DNA of 35,983 bases, from the NCBI GenBank assembly GCA_016928865.1, contig JAFGJX010000025.1, forward strand, positions 1-35,983. Reading direction: 5' to 3'. Below are positions 18,201 through 26,156 of this stretch, piece after piece. The translations under genes were made by a program, and so were the position numbers. Source of the stretch: Spirochaetota bacterium. GTDB taxonomy: Bacteria; Spirochaetota; UBA4802; UBA5550. The notes under the pieces were generated by a model that was not told the DNA's origin, made no database searches, and saw only the letters and a program-made list of their open reading frames with translations. Position 1 is the first letter of the stretch. Every line of letters starts with the position of its first letter.

Positions 18201-18299
18201 CAGTTCCCCGGTTTTTAATTATCCAGCAAAGATCATTCTATCCCTCTCCCATTATGCCGTGAACGATAATTTATTGTTGCTAAGCGGACCGCGTGCTGT

Positions 18300-19262
18300 A
18301 TGCTTTCCTGCATGGAAAAGAAGATACTCATCGGCATCAGCTCCTGCCTCCTGGGCGAGCCGGTGCGGTATGACGGCGGGCACAAGCTTGACCATTTCCT
18401 GACGGATACGCTGTCAGGGTTTGTCGAGTACGTGCCGGTTTGCCCGGAATTCGAAGCGGGTTTCGGGGTTCCGCGGGAGGCGATGCGGCTCGTGGACGAC
18501 CCTGAGTCGCCGCGCCTGATGACGATCAAATCGGGTGTTGATCTCACAGGGCGCATGAACATGTGGATACGGAAAAAGCTTCCCGAACTGGAGAAGCGGG
18601 ACCTGTGCGGCTTCGTGTTCAAGAGCGGGTCGCCGTCGAGCGGTATGGAGCGGGTGAAGGTGTATGATGCGAAGGGGGCTGCGCGCAAGACGGGCGCCGG
18701 GCTTTTCGCGAAGGCCTTCATGGAGCGGTTCCCGCTCCTTCCGGTCGAGGACGAGGGCAGGCTTCATGACATTGGAATTCGTGAAAACTTCATCGCGCGG
18801 GTGTTCGCCTTCCACCGATGGAAGCAACAGCTCGCTGCCGACCGGAGTCCCGCAGCGGTCATCGAGTTTTACGCCCGCCACAAGTACCTCCTCATGGCGC
18901 ACAGTCCTGCGATGCAGAAGGATATGGGGAAGCTGGTTGCGCGGGTGAAGACGATGGAACGCGGCTCGTTTCTCGGCGAGTTCGAGCGGCTCTTCATGAC
19001 CGCCCTGAAATATCACGCGACCGTGAAGAAGAACGCGAACGTGCTCATGCACATGTCAGGCTACTTCAGGAAGCGCCTCAGTGCTGACGAAAAACAGGAG
19101 CTGGCGGATATGATAGAGCGGTACCGGCAGGAGCTCATCCCCCTCGTCGTGCCCGTGACTATGATTCGACACTATGTGCGAAAATATGGTGAAGAGTACC
19201 TGGCGGAGCAGTATTACCTTGATCCGCATCCGGCGGAATTGAAGCTGCGCAACCACGCATAA
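18300..19262 (+). CDS. TudS-like (DUF523) protein fused to a YbgA-like DUF1722 domain
   Basis: 320 residues. Residues about 6-150 match DUF523, the family that includes the [4Fe-4S] thiouracil desulfurase TudS. Three conserved cysteines are visible: Cys16 (ISSCLLGEPVRYDGGHK), Cys48 (VPVCPEFEAGFGVPRE) and Cys103 (LCGFVFKSGSPSSG), suited to hold a cluster with one open iron site. Residues about 180-305 match DUF1722 (YbgA), helical, with FYARHKYLLMAHSP and the C-terminal YLAEQYYLDPHP. Fusions of these two domains are known in bacteria. Thiouracil desulfuration or another sulfur step is plausible for the N-terminal half; the DUF1722 role is unknown. The start may instead be the ATG at 18312, and neither has a clear Shine-Dalgarno. 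The return to higher GC begins here. Confidence 0.88.
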   Translation: MLSCMEKKILIGISSCLLGEPVRYDGGHKLDHFLTDTLSGFVEYVPVCPEFEAGFGVPREAMRLVDDPESPRLMTIKSGVDLTGRMNMWIRKKLPELEKRDLCGFVFKSGSPSSGMERVKVYDAKGAARKTGAGLFAKAFMERFPLLPVEDEGRLHDIGIRENFIARVFAFHRWKQQLAADRSPAAVIEFYARHKYLLMAHSPAMQKDMGKLVARVKTMERGSFLGEFERLFMTALKYHATVKKNANVLMHMSGYFRKRLSADEKQELADMIERYRQELIPLVVPVTMIRHYVRKYGEEYLAEQYYLDPHPAELKLRNHA

Positions 19263-19267
19263 CTATA

Positions 19268-19303
19268 TAAGGGAGGGGTGGCACCGCGGCCACCCCTCCC
19301 TTA
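19268..19303. terminator. Long perfect hairpin after the TudS-like gene, possible terminator
   Basis: TAAGGGAGGGGTGGC, loop accgcg, GCCACCCCTCCCTTA: 15-bp perfect arms beginning 5 bp after the stop. No T-run follows directly, so it could be a terminator of unusual form or an mRNA-end stabiliser. Confidence 0.5.
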
Positions 19304-19406
19304 TGATCCCTCCCCCGCGCCGCCTCAGACGCCGGCGGAGGCTCAGGGGTGAACTCACCTCGCCGGCTTCGCCGAACTCGGCTCAAACATCCACCCCAAT
19401 AGGTTT
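19304..19406. other. GC-rich intergenic sequence, no gene seen
   Basis: This stretch contains short inverted segments around GCCGGCGGAGGC and GCCGGCTTCGCC. It resembles degraded intergenic palindromic repeats. I see no ORF with a ribosome-binding site. Confidence 0.35.
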
Positions 19407-19429
19407 GTCCGCCTTGCGGCGGACGTTTT
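19407..19429 (+). terminator. Possible second terminator hairpin downstream of the TudS-like gene
   Basis: GTCCGCC, loop TTGC, GGCGGAC, then GTTTT. The 7-bp GC-rich stem and short T-run are oriented for plus-strand transcription. It lies about 145 bp beyond the gene end, so may be a backup terminator or part of a repeat. Confidence 0.4.
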
Positions 19430-19614
19430 AATGGCCTGGTTGTATTGGAAATTATCCTCTGAAGTCGTGATAAACCAGTTCATACCTTTCGCTCGATAGC
19501 GCTGCGCGCTGATCTCGCATTGTTGTTTTATCCTGAAGGGAGATATATTTAATGGGCGGATTCGCTTATCGTGATGGTTGCCCGGCTTCGACGTTAGAAA
19601 TTGCTCAGGGGTTA

Positions 19615-19950
19615 TTAAAAAATGTCCCTTTTGATCAATGGGAGCAGGTAGATCAGGCCAATGAGATAAAATCCCCAGATGCAGTAAACAACGGCGCTTT
19701 CATGGGCGCGCAGGAATTTGATTATGGCCAGATCGCCATGGCCGATCCTGATCTGGCCGAGGATGAACAATCGTATCATCAACGGCACAATGGTAAAGCC
19801 TAAAATCAGAAACAGGATAAAGGAAACCGCCTTTACTGTCGCGGGGTCAACTGTTACGCCGCGGGATTCCAGAATGCCGCCGACGATGGCCCACAGGACA
19901 AGCAGGCCGAGCGATGATGCGAAAATGATGATATAGATTTTTGTTGTCAT
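19615..19950 (-). CDS. Small integral membrane protein, function unknown
   Basis: 111 residues with three likely transmembrane helices: IYIIIFASSLGLLVLWAIVGGI, AVSFILFLILGFTIVPLMIRLFIL and VVYCIWGFYLIGLIYLLPL, with charged ends (MTTK, KRDIF). No known family is recognised. A plus-strand frame at 19552-19803 overlaps it and has a good AAGGGAG site, but its product lacks any plausible fold signature, whereas this frame has a textbook membrane-protein pattern. The Shine-Dalgarno for this frame is weak (GGTGG). It lies downstream of the double-cubane activator gene on the same strand after a 115-bp gap, so cotranscription is possible. Confidence 0.65.
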   Translation of the reverse strand: MTTKIYIIIFASSLGLLVLWAIVGGILESRGVTVDPATVKAVSFILFLILGFTIVPLMIRLFILGQIRIGHGDLAIIKFLRAHESAVVYCIWGFYLIGLIYLLPLIKRDIF

Positions 19951-20065
19951 ATGGCTGAATCCACCGGATCTATATGCTCATATTGATGTACGAATGCGGC
20001 GTCTGTCCAGCGATTTTTGGTTTTATGCAGCGAGGGGCACCGGCGCCCTGTACCAATTATTATTT

Positions 20066-20806
20066 TTACCCGGTACTCATCGCGGCTCCAACGGCCCCGA
20101 CGATCTGCGGGTCCTCGGGAACGAAAAGCCGCCTGTCCAACTCGCTTTCGATCAGCGACCTGACGCACCCGTTCAGGGCCACGCCGCCGGCAAAGAAGAC
20201 ATTGCCCGGCGGCGCTATCCTCTTCATAAGGGCGACGGACCGGCTCACGATCGCCCGATGGATGCCCAGCGCGACCTCGTTGCGCGCAGCGCCCTGCGTG
20301 GTCAGGGAGATGACTTCGGACTCGGCGAAGACCGTGCACATGCTGTTGATCTTGACCGCTTTCTCCGCCGAAAGCGCCGCCGAAGAAAACTCCTCAAGGG
20401 TGAACCCGAGGGCGGTGGCCATGACCTCGAGAAAGCGGCCGGTGCCCGCGGCGCACTTGTCGTTCATCTCGAATTTGCTCATGTTTCCCTCTTCATCGAG
20501 AGAGATAGCCTTGGTGTCCTGGCCGCCTATGTCGAGAATGGACCGGCAGTCCCTTGAAAAAAAACGCGCTCCCACGGCAAATGCCTTGATTTCGCTGATA
20601 ACCGGACAGTCGATATGGCCCTTGATCAGGTGGCGGCCGTATCCCGTGGCGGTAATCGTGTCAAACGCCGCATCACGGATGAGATCGCACGCCGTCTGAA
20701 GCGGATTGTAGGTTGTGACCGATTTTCGGGAAAGAACAAGCCTGCCGCGCTCGAGCACGGCAAGCTTGACAGTGCGCGATCCTATATCGATCCCGGCGCA
20801 CCTCAT
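20066..20806 (-). CDS. ATP-dependent activator of a double-cubane/2-hydroxyacyl-CoA dehydratase-type protein (BcrAD/HgdC family)
   Basis: A 246-residue ASKHA-fold ATPase that injects an electron at very low potential into its partner iron-sulfur protein, driven by ATP hydrolysis. Visible motifs: phosphate-1 GIDIGSRTVKLAV (residues 5-17), phosphate-2 DIGGQDTK (92-99), and the two cysteines that bridge one [4Fe-4S] cluster across the homodimer, Cys118 (NDKCAAGTGRFLE) and Cys157 (SMCTVFAESEVISL). Also GGVALN and a C-terminal DPQIVGAVGAA. The size is normal for HgdC/YjiL-type activators. It overlaps the upstream partner gene by 4 bp (ATGA-type), which indicates translational coupling and a dedicated pair. 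Confidence 0.93.
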   Translation of the reverse strand: MRCAGIDIGSRTVKLAVLERGRLVLSRKSVTTYNPLQTACDLIRDAAFDTITATGYGRHLIKGHIDCPVISEIKAFAVGARFFSRDCRSILDIGGQDTKAISLDEEGNMSKFEMNDKCAAGTGRFLEVMATALGFTLEEFSSAALSAEKAVKINSMCTVFAESEVISLTTQGAARNEVALGIHRAIVSRSVALMKRIAPPGNVFFAGGVALNGCVRSLIESELDRRLFVPEDPQIVGAVGAAMSTG

Positions 20807-22083
20807 TTCTTATTTATCCTCTCAATGAATGCCTCAACCCTCGTTTTCAGCTGGCCGGCATCCTCCTGGCTGTAATCGGTCTCAAGACGCAGGGTGGGGA
20901 TGCCCGCCCCCTCCAGTTCCTTTTCCGCGATGCCGCTTTCGACGATATAGGGCTGGCAGAATTGGAGGCTGTAATGGATAATACCCTTCGCGCCGAGCTT
21001 TTTCGCCATCTGCTTGACGTAATCGACGCGTGAGGGATTCGGGGTGAAGATGGCGCATTCGACCTGGAAATACCGATCCGTAATCTGGTCGAGCAGGGAA
21101 TCAACCGTGCCGCCCTTCGCCTCGGTCAGCCAGCGGGCGCCGCGCTCTCCCACGCACGATTCCTCGCCTACGATGACGGCGTTGCTTGACTCGATGACCA
21201 TGGGGAGCTTCCAGTTGGGAACCGCCATGGGACACCCGGATACAATCACGCGCGGGGCGCCATTCGGGTACACGCCGATTCCTTTCTTCACTCGCTCTTC
21301 CAGCTCATCGCAAAGCTTGTTGACTGACTCGGTAAACCGCACGGGGTCATCGTAAAAATAGACCTGGTTCACGAGCAGGGCGTCGAGTCCGGATATCGGA
21401 GCAGGATCGGCGGACCTTATTTCCGCAAGCCTCTTCATGGCATTGCGCTTCGCGTTCACGATGTCGATTCCCTTTTGCAGGGATTCAGTCGTTACCTTCT
21501 TTCCGCTCACATCTTCAAGCTTCTTTATGAACTTGCGATACTCCTCTTTCAGCAGGGCCCTGCCCGTTTCGCTTTTCATCTGAGGCAGGTCCATGACGTA
21601 TAGATCATTGACGAGCTTTCCGAGAATCTCATAGGATTTTTTCTTGCCGTCGCAGGTATTCTCCCCCACGACCACGTCGCTCGCTTCCAGGTATGGGCAT
21701 ACCCTGCCAAGCTTGAAACCGAATGCGGACTTGATGAGCGCGCAGGTGTTCCTCGGGAGGACCGTTTCCGCCCCTTCGAAATTGAATTCCGCGCCGGCGC
21801 AAAGGCCCACGGACACGCCGTCCACGGCGAGAATGAGCTCCTCGGGGACGAACACGCAGTATGAACCGATGACCTTTCGGCCCTGTGCTTTCGCGTCCAT
21901 GAGCTCCTTGATGCGCAGGCCGTGCACCTCGCTCATGACGAAATCGAAGTACTTCATCCCCTCGGGGCGATTCTTCTGCGAGAGGAAAATATCCGTATAG
22001 GCGCCTCCAAGAACAGAAAGAAGCGCGTCATGCGCCTTGAGGTCAAGTCCAAGGGACGACCACATTTGAGTATAATCCGACAT
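20803..22083 (-). CDS. Double-cubane cluster protein-like (HgdB/YjiM family) reductase component
   Basis: A 426-residue single-subunit member of the 2-hydroxyglutaryl-CoA dehydratase D family, closest by eye to E. coli YjiM and the double-cubane protein class, which hold an [8Fe-9S]-type cluster and reduce small molecules at low potential. Ten cysteines are present; those in recognisable segments are Cys76 (GSYCVFVPEE), Cys114 (PRNTCALIKS), Cys129 (GRVCPYLEASD), Cys144 (GENTCDGKKKSYE), Cys284 (VSGCPM), Cys310 (GEESCVGERG) and Cys376 (LQFCQPYIVES). The substrate is unknown; no CoA-transferase or second dehydratase subunit lies beside it, so a dehydratase role is less likely. AGGAGG sits 8 nt before the ATG. 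A leader with two hairpins precedes it. Confidence 0.9.
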   Translation of the reverse strand: MSDYTQMWSSLGLDLKAHDALLSVLGGAYTDIFLSQKNRPEGMKYFDFVMSEVHGLRIKELMDAKAQGRKVIGSYCVFVPEELILAVDGVSVGLCAGAEFNFEGAETVLPRNTCALIKSAFGFKLGRVCPYLEASDVVVGENTCDGKKKSYEILGKLVNDLYVMDLPQMKSETGRALLKEEYRKFIKKLEDVSGKKVTTESLQKGIDIVNAKRNAMKRLAEIRSADPAPISGLDALLVNQVYFYDDPVRFTESVNKLCDELEERVKKGIGVYPNGAPRVIVSGCPMAVPNWKLPMVIESSNAVIVGEESCVGERGARWLTEAKGGTVDSLLDQITDRYFQVECAIFTPNPSRVDYVKQMAKKLGAKGIIHYSLQFCQPYIVESGIAEKELEGAGIPTLRLETDYSQEDAGQLKTRVEAFIERINKK

Positions 22084-22109
22084 TTGAAAAACCTCCTGAT
22101 AAAATAATT

Positions 22110-22153
22110 GACCGGCCGCCTGTTGTCCGCCGGTCCCTCAGAAGGTTGCTGAG
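22110..22153 (-). promoter_or_regulatory. Structured leader of the double-cubane protein gene
   Basis: Two stem-loops precede the start: GACCGGC / GCCGGTC (22110-22135, 7-bp arms) and CTCAG / CTGAG (22137-22153). On the coding strand the first lies between the second and the Shine-Dalgarno. I could not match this to a known riboswitch class. It may be a leader regulator or chance structure. Confidence 0.3.
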
Positions 22154-22481
22154 ATCAAGGCAGGTGCAGAGCGGCAGCATACGCAAGGGGGAACCACACG
22201 GGCCCCCGAAACGTGTCTCACTGGCGAGTTTTAAAAACTTGTTTAGTGATTTGAAAATCCATGCGCATTATTCATTCTGTATCTAAAAAATCTTCTCATG
22301 ACATTTCTTCTTTGTATGCATTTTCTGTCAATTCAATTAATAGATTTTAAGTATTTATTATTTAGATTATTAAGTTATGCAATACAGGGGGCATTTCTTG
22401 GCCTGCGCCGGGAGCACAGGCCATTTATGCGAGGATGGCTCCTCGGGCTCTGGGCCGGGTGGCCCGCCCCGGGTTATCTTG
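22154..22481. other. Intergenic region, mostly AT-rich, no gene seen
   Basis: This is upstream of the double-cubane gene and downstream of the RluA-type gene, both on the minus strand. TTGACA on the minus strand (complement of 22326-22331) is followed after 17 bp by a poor -10 (AGAAAT), so a promoter here is possible but weak. The part nearer 22390-22481 is GC-rich with short inverted repeats. Confidence 0.35.
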
Positions 22482-22517
22482 GCGAGAGGAGAGGGCGAGA
22501 AGCCCTCGTCCCCTCGC
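22482..22517 (-). terminator. GC-rich hairpin just after the RluA-type gene
   Basis: GCGAG-G-GGA-GAGGGC / GCCCTC-TCC-CTCGC type arms around a short loop, imperfect but long, about 9 bp past the stop. There is no T-run on the minus strand, so it may be a rho-dependent or repeat-type 3' end. Confidence 0.35.
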
Positions 22518-22525
22518 ACAAGAAT

Positions 22526-23491
22526 TTACCGCGCACACTCTATATACACCCACATGTCATCCGGCACCGGGCACTCGAATATGGCGCGCAGGCCGGTAAC
22601 CGGGTGGTCGAAGCTGAGCTTTGACGCGTGGAGCAGGTGGCGGTTTGCGTCCATCCAGGGAAGGGGCTCGTAGTTTCCCGCGCGCGCGTTGCGGACAAAC
22701 TCCAGGAACTGCTCGTCCGACCTGCCGTAGAGCTTGTCGCCGGCAAGGGGATGGCCCACGTGGGCCAGGTGCACGCGGATCTGGTTCGTCCTGCCCGTTG
22801 CGGGAAGACAGCGCACCAGCGTCGCGCCGGAAAAGCGCTCTGCCACCCTGAAGCGGGTCAGCGCGGGCCGGGACCCGGGCGCGCCCGCGGGCACCACCCG
22901 CTTCCTGATCGATATCGCGCTCTCCGGGTCAGGCGCGATCGCGCCGGAGACCTCGAAGGCGTCTTCGGCGATGACGCCGCGCGCGACCGCCAGGTATTCC
23001 TTGCGGACCGATCCCTGCTCGAACTGCCGGACCAGGGCGCGGTGCGCGGCTGCGGTCTTGCCCACGACCATGAGGCCGCTCGTTTCACGGTCCAGGCGGT
23101 GCACCAGCTTGACCGGGCCGTTATAGCCTGCCTCTTTCATCCTCTCCTTCAAGATATAGATGAAGGTGTTCTTTATGAAATTGCCGTCAGCGTGGGAGGG
23201 GAGGTTTCCGGTCTTGTAAGCGACAAGGAAGGTCTCTTCCTCGTGCATGATCTGGATGTCGGGGTCGACCGGAGGCTCCCTTAAAATCACGGTGTAGGAG
23301 ACCGTGTCGTTTTTTTTCAGCACGTAGTCGGGCGATGACGCGGCCCCGTTCACGGTTATCGCTCCTTCTCGGATGACATCGATCCACCGGTCGCGCGTAT
23401 GATATTTAAAGCGCGCACAGAGAAAATCAACGAGCCGGAGGCCTTCGCTGTTTGACGTGATGCGGCTTGACAGGGTTGTTTTTTCTGACAT
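22526..23491 (-). CDS. RluA-family 23S rRNA/tRNA pseudouridine synthase
   Basis: A 321-residue enzyme that isomerises specific uridines to pseudouridine in RNA. It has an N-terminal S4-like RNA-binding segment (about 18-70: LRLVDFLCARF, IREGAITVNG) and the catalytic domain with HRLDRETSGLMVVGK, where Asp134 is the catalytic aspartate. Further on come RKEYLAVARG, LPATGRTNQIRVHLAHVGHPLAGDKLYG and LHASKLSF, all standard RluA-family segments. I take the ATG at 23491 because AGGA lies 8 nt upstream; a longer frame reaches 23569 but the extra residues are not family-like. RluA, RluC and RluD cannot be separated by eye, so the target uridine is unknown. Confidence 0.93.
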   Translation of the reverse strand: MSEKTTLSSRITSNSEGLRLVDFLCARFKYHTRDRWIDVIREGAITVNGAASSPDYVLKKNDTVSYTVILREPPVDPDIQIMHEEETFLVAYKTGNLPSHADGNFIKNTFIYILKERMKEAGYNGPVKLVHRLDRETSGLMVVGKTAAAHRALVRQFEQGSVRKEYLAVARGVIAEDAFEVSGAIAPDPESAISIRKRVVPAGAPGSRPALTRFRVAERFSGATLVRCLPATGRTNQIRVHLAHVGHPLAGDKLYGRSDEQFLEFVRNARAGNYEPLPWMDANRHLLHASKLSFDHPVTGLRAIFECPVPDDMWVYIECAR

Positions 23492-23715
23492 CGCCTTCCT
23501 GCTGACCGGAGCTGACGGCTCGCGCCATGCTCTCCTGCTCCATATTGCCGCGATACGATATTTTATCAATCACTTTACATGCAGGCAGTGGAGCCGGCGG
23601 CGATGAAACACCATGATCGGGCTGGCGATATCCGGCAAAAAACGCTTGAATTTTTCATTTGAACGGGGAGAGTACAGGGCAGGGCGCATCGTTTATAATA
23701 ATCCGTGGAGGCAGT

Positions 23716-24114
23716 ATGAACAGAATATCTATAAAAATGCTCAGACTTTCGCTGGGGCTTTTCTTTCTCGTGCTGGGGATTATCGGCGTCATTCCGCAGG
23801 TTCAGGAGAGCGTGTTCAGCCTGAACGACAACTTCGGCCTTGAAGTGATATTCGGCGTTGTGGAGCTGGTGTGCGGCGTGATACTTCTCGCCGGCCTCTT
23901 CACCTTTACGAAAAAGAAAACGGTCGCTATCGCGAGCGCAGTCGTAATTTTCTTCTGGGTATTGAGGATCGTTCTGTCCAAGTTCGTCTGGGGACTTACG
24001 GTCGGCGGCAGCGGCATCGTGTTCCACCCGGGGTTCCCTGCCTGGATCCTTGTCCTGAGCGTTGAGCTGGTCATAGCCGCGGCCCTCTTCCTCATGTACC
24101 GGGCGTACGAATAA
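23716..24114 (+). CDS. Small four-helix integral membrane protein, function unknown
   Basis: 132 residues with four likely transmembrane helices: LRLSLGLFFLVLGIIGVI, LEVIFGVVELVCGVILLAGLF, TVAIASAVVIFFWVLRIVLS and AWILVLSVELVIAAALFLMY. The start at 23716 is set by GGAGGC at 23707-23712; a TATAAT at 23694-23699 lies just before it. The topology resembles small DoxX-like or DUF-type membrane proteins, but I recognise no conserved signature. It is divergent from the RluA-type gene and convergent with the FadH-like gene, whose end is 13 bp away. The opposite-strand frame over it is a shadow. Confidence 0.72.
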   Translation: MNRISIKMLRLSLGLFFLVLGIIGVIPQVQESVFSLNDNFGLEVIFGVVELVCGVILLAGLFTFTKKKTVAIASAVVIFFWVLRIVLSKFVWGLTVGGSGIVFHPGFPAWILVLSVELVIAAALFLMYRAYE

Positions 24115-24126
24115 CGGGGACGGCCG

Positions 24127-26130
24127 CTATCGTATAGACATCACCGCCAGGAACCCGTCGTGGATCGCCTTGTCGATCTGGCCGATCTTCTTCGCGTCTC
24201 CGACGATGGTATAGGGGACGCCGGTTTTTTCCATCGCGTCCGATACGTTCCGCACCGAACGGGAACCGACCGCGTTCACGATGGCGTCGAAATTCATCGA
24301 TTCGACAGCGCCGTTTCTCTCAAAGGTGACCGTACCGTTTTTCATGGAGGTGACCTTCGCGCCGGTGATAATGTCGATGCCGTACCGCTTGACACTGCCC
24401 ATCAGGACCCAGCGCGTTGAACGCCCCACGTCCCCGGCCGCCTTCGGAAGCATCTCAAACACCGTCACCTTCTTTGTTCCCCTGATGCAGAGCTCGCGCA
24501 GGCGCTCCACGGTCTCGGCATCGTACATGAACAGGAAGTGCATGGCCTCGGCCGGGAGGGTGCCCTTGGCCGCGAGGAATTCGGCGGTTTCCAGGCCGAC
24601 CGCGCCGCCGCCGATCACCGCGATCGAGGGGCCGATCATCGGGTCGTTCTCCAGCACGTCCCAGGCTGAGAGCACCTTCGGGTCGTCGATGCCGTCGATG
24701 GGCGGCTTGAGCGGCTCCGCGCCCTCGGCCACGATCACGTGGTCAGGCTTTTCCTCCTTGATGAAATCGACGGTCACCTCGTGGCCGAGCACCACGTCAA
24801 TATCATACTTGTCAAGGAGCGCGTCGTAGTAATTGACGAGATCCCACAGTTCGTGCTTGTGGGGCGGGGTGCCCGCTATCCAGAGCTGGCCCCCGATCCT
24901 GTCCGATTTCTCGTACAGCTCCACGCGATGGCCCGCCTCGGCGGCGCGCACGGCAGCCTCAAGCCCCGCGGGGCCGGCGCCGATCACCATGATGCGCTTC
25001 GGGGTCGCCGCTTTCGCGATGTTTCGCTCGCCCTCGAACCCGGCCCGGGCGTTGGCGATGCAGTAGACGGGCCTGCCGCTGAAGATGCTGTCCGTGCAGC
25101 CCTGGTTGCACGCCACGCAGGGCCGGATCTCGTCGAAGGAGCCCTCCCGCGCTTTCTGCGGCCAGTAGGGGTCGGCGATCAGGACCCGCGCGAGGTTCAC
25201 TATGTCGCAGAACCCGTCCTTGATGAGCTGCTCGGCTGAAAAGGGATCGGTGATGCGGTTCGAGGCGCTCACCGGCACCGAGACCGCGCGCTTCACGTTC
25301 AGGGCCAGGTACGCGTAGACCGACCGGGGCGCGTCCATCGGGAGCTGCGGCACGTGCGCCTCGTGCCAGCCGCCGGTGACACTGAGCATGTCCACGCCCG
25401 CCTGCTCGTACACCTTCGCGATTGCCGGCGTTTCCGCGCTCGTGTTGCTCCCTTCCACGAAGTCGTTGCCCGCCATCCGCACCGATATCGGGTAGTCGGG
25501 ACCCAGGGCGGCGCGCATCATCTCCAGGATCTCCCGGGGGAAGCGGACGCGGTTCTCGAAGCTGCCGCCATAGGCGTCGGTGCGCCTGTTTTTCAGCGGC
25601 GACAGAAACTGGGTGATCAGGTACCCGGCAGAGGCGATGATCTCCACGCCATCGAACCCGGCCTCCTTCGCGCGCACGGCGGCCTTCACAAATCCCTCCT
25701 GCGTCTCCCTGATGTCGTCGAGGGTCATCTCCCGGGGCACGAGCTTTGAATACTGGGAGTAGATGGCCGAGGGCGCGACCGGGTCAGGCCCGCCCATCAG
25801 CTTTGAGTAGGAATAGGCGCCCGCGTGGAAGATCTGTATCCACGACAGGGCGCCTTCTTTTTTTATTATCGAGGTAAGCTTCTGAAAGTCGGGGATCTTG
25901 TCGTCCGAGTCGATGACAAGGATTACCTTGCCGCTCCCGACAACGTCGAACCCGACGGGGCCCACGGTCACGATGCCCGCACCTCCCCGCGCTCGTTCGG
26001 CGAAGTAGTTGTAATACTTGTCGTTCAGCTTCCCGTCATAGGAATAGAGGAGCCCCAGCGACGGGTATGCGATCCTGTTTTTTACAACGGTTTTATTGAC
26101 GGTTATCGGGCTGAAAAGAGTATCGAACAT
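24127..26130 (-). CDS. 2,4-dienoyl-CoA reductase-like NADH:flavin oxidoreductase (Old Yellow Enzyme type, FMN/[4Fe-4S]/FAD)
   Basis: At 667 aa it has the length of E. coli FadH, which reduces 2,4-dienoyl-CoA made during oxidation of unsaturated fatty acids. The TIM barrel (1-340) holds FMN and has Tyr170 (SAGYLITQFLSP) and His256 (GWHEAHVPQ), which align by eye with the FadH acid residues Tyr166 and His252. The [4Fe-4S] ligands are Cys338, Cys341, Cys345 and Cys357 (CVACNQGC ... YC). Then come an FAD Rossmann motif (VIGAGPAGLEAAVRAAEAG, ~382-400) and an NAD(P) motif (VIGGGAVGLETAEFLAAKG, ~505). A 2-enoate reductase or other enone reductase role is also possible. GGGGAG precedes the ATG. It is the last gene of the TetR operon, 26 bp after the preceding gene. 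Confidence 0.93.
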   Translation of the reverse strand: MFDTLFSPITVNKTVVKNRIAYPSLGLLYSYDGKLNDKYYNYFAERARGGAGIVTVGPVGFDVVGSGKVILVIDSDDKIPDFQKLTSIIKKEGALSWIQIFHAGAYSYSKLMGGPDPVAPSAIYSQYSKLVPREMTLDDIRETQEGFVKAAVRAKEAGFDGVEIIASAGYLITQFLSPLKNRRTDAYGGSFENRVRFPREILEMMRAALGPDYPISVRMAGNDFVEGSNTSAETPAIAKVYEQAGVDMLSVTGGWHEAHVPQLPMDAPRSVYAYLALNVKRAVSVPVSASNRITDPFSAEQLIKDGFCDIVNLARVLIADPYWPQKAREGSFDEIRPCVACNQGCTDSIFSGRPVYCIANARAGFEGERNIAKAATPKRIMVIGAGPAGLEAAVRAAEAGHRVELYEKSDRIGGQLWIAGTPPHKHELWDLVNYYDALLDKYDIDVVLGHEVTVDFIKEEKPDHVIVAEGAEPLKPPIDGIDDPKVLSAWDVLENDPMIGPSIAVIGGGAVGLETAEFLAAKGTLPAEAMHFLFMYDAETVERLRELCIRGTKKVTVFEMLPKAAGDVGRSTRWVLMGSVKRYGIDIITGAKVTSMKNGTVTFERNGAVESMNFDAIVNAVGSRSVRNVSDAMEKTGVPYTIVGDAKKIGQIDKAIHDGFLAVMSIR

Positions 26131-26156
26131 GAAATCTCCCCGCCTGTCTCAGGCTT

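Noticed and set aside
19552..19803. 83-codon plus-strand ORF with a good AAGGGAG site, antisense to the small membrane protein
   Set aside because: The product has no recognisable pattern and the minus-strand frame has three clear membrane helices. The ribosome-binding-like site is worth remembering but is not enough.
22084..22215. Known riboswitch (SAM, TPP or cobalamin) in the double-cubane gene leader
   Set aside because: I compared the leader with the core motifs I remember for these classes and found no convincing match.
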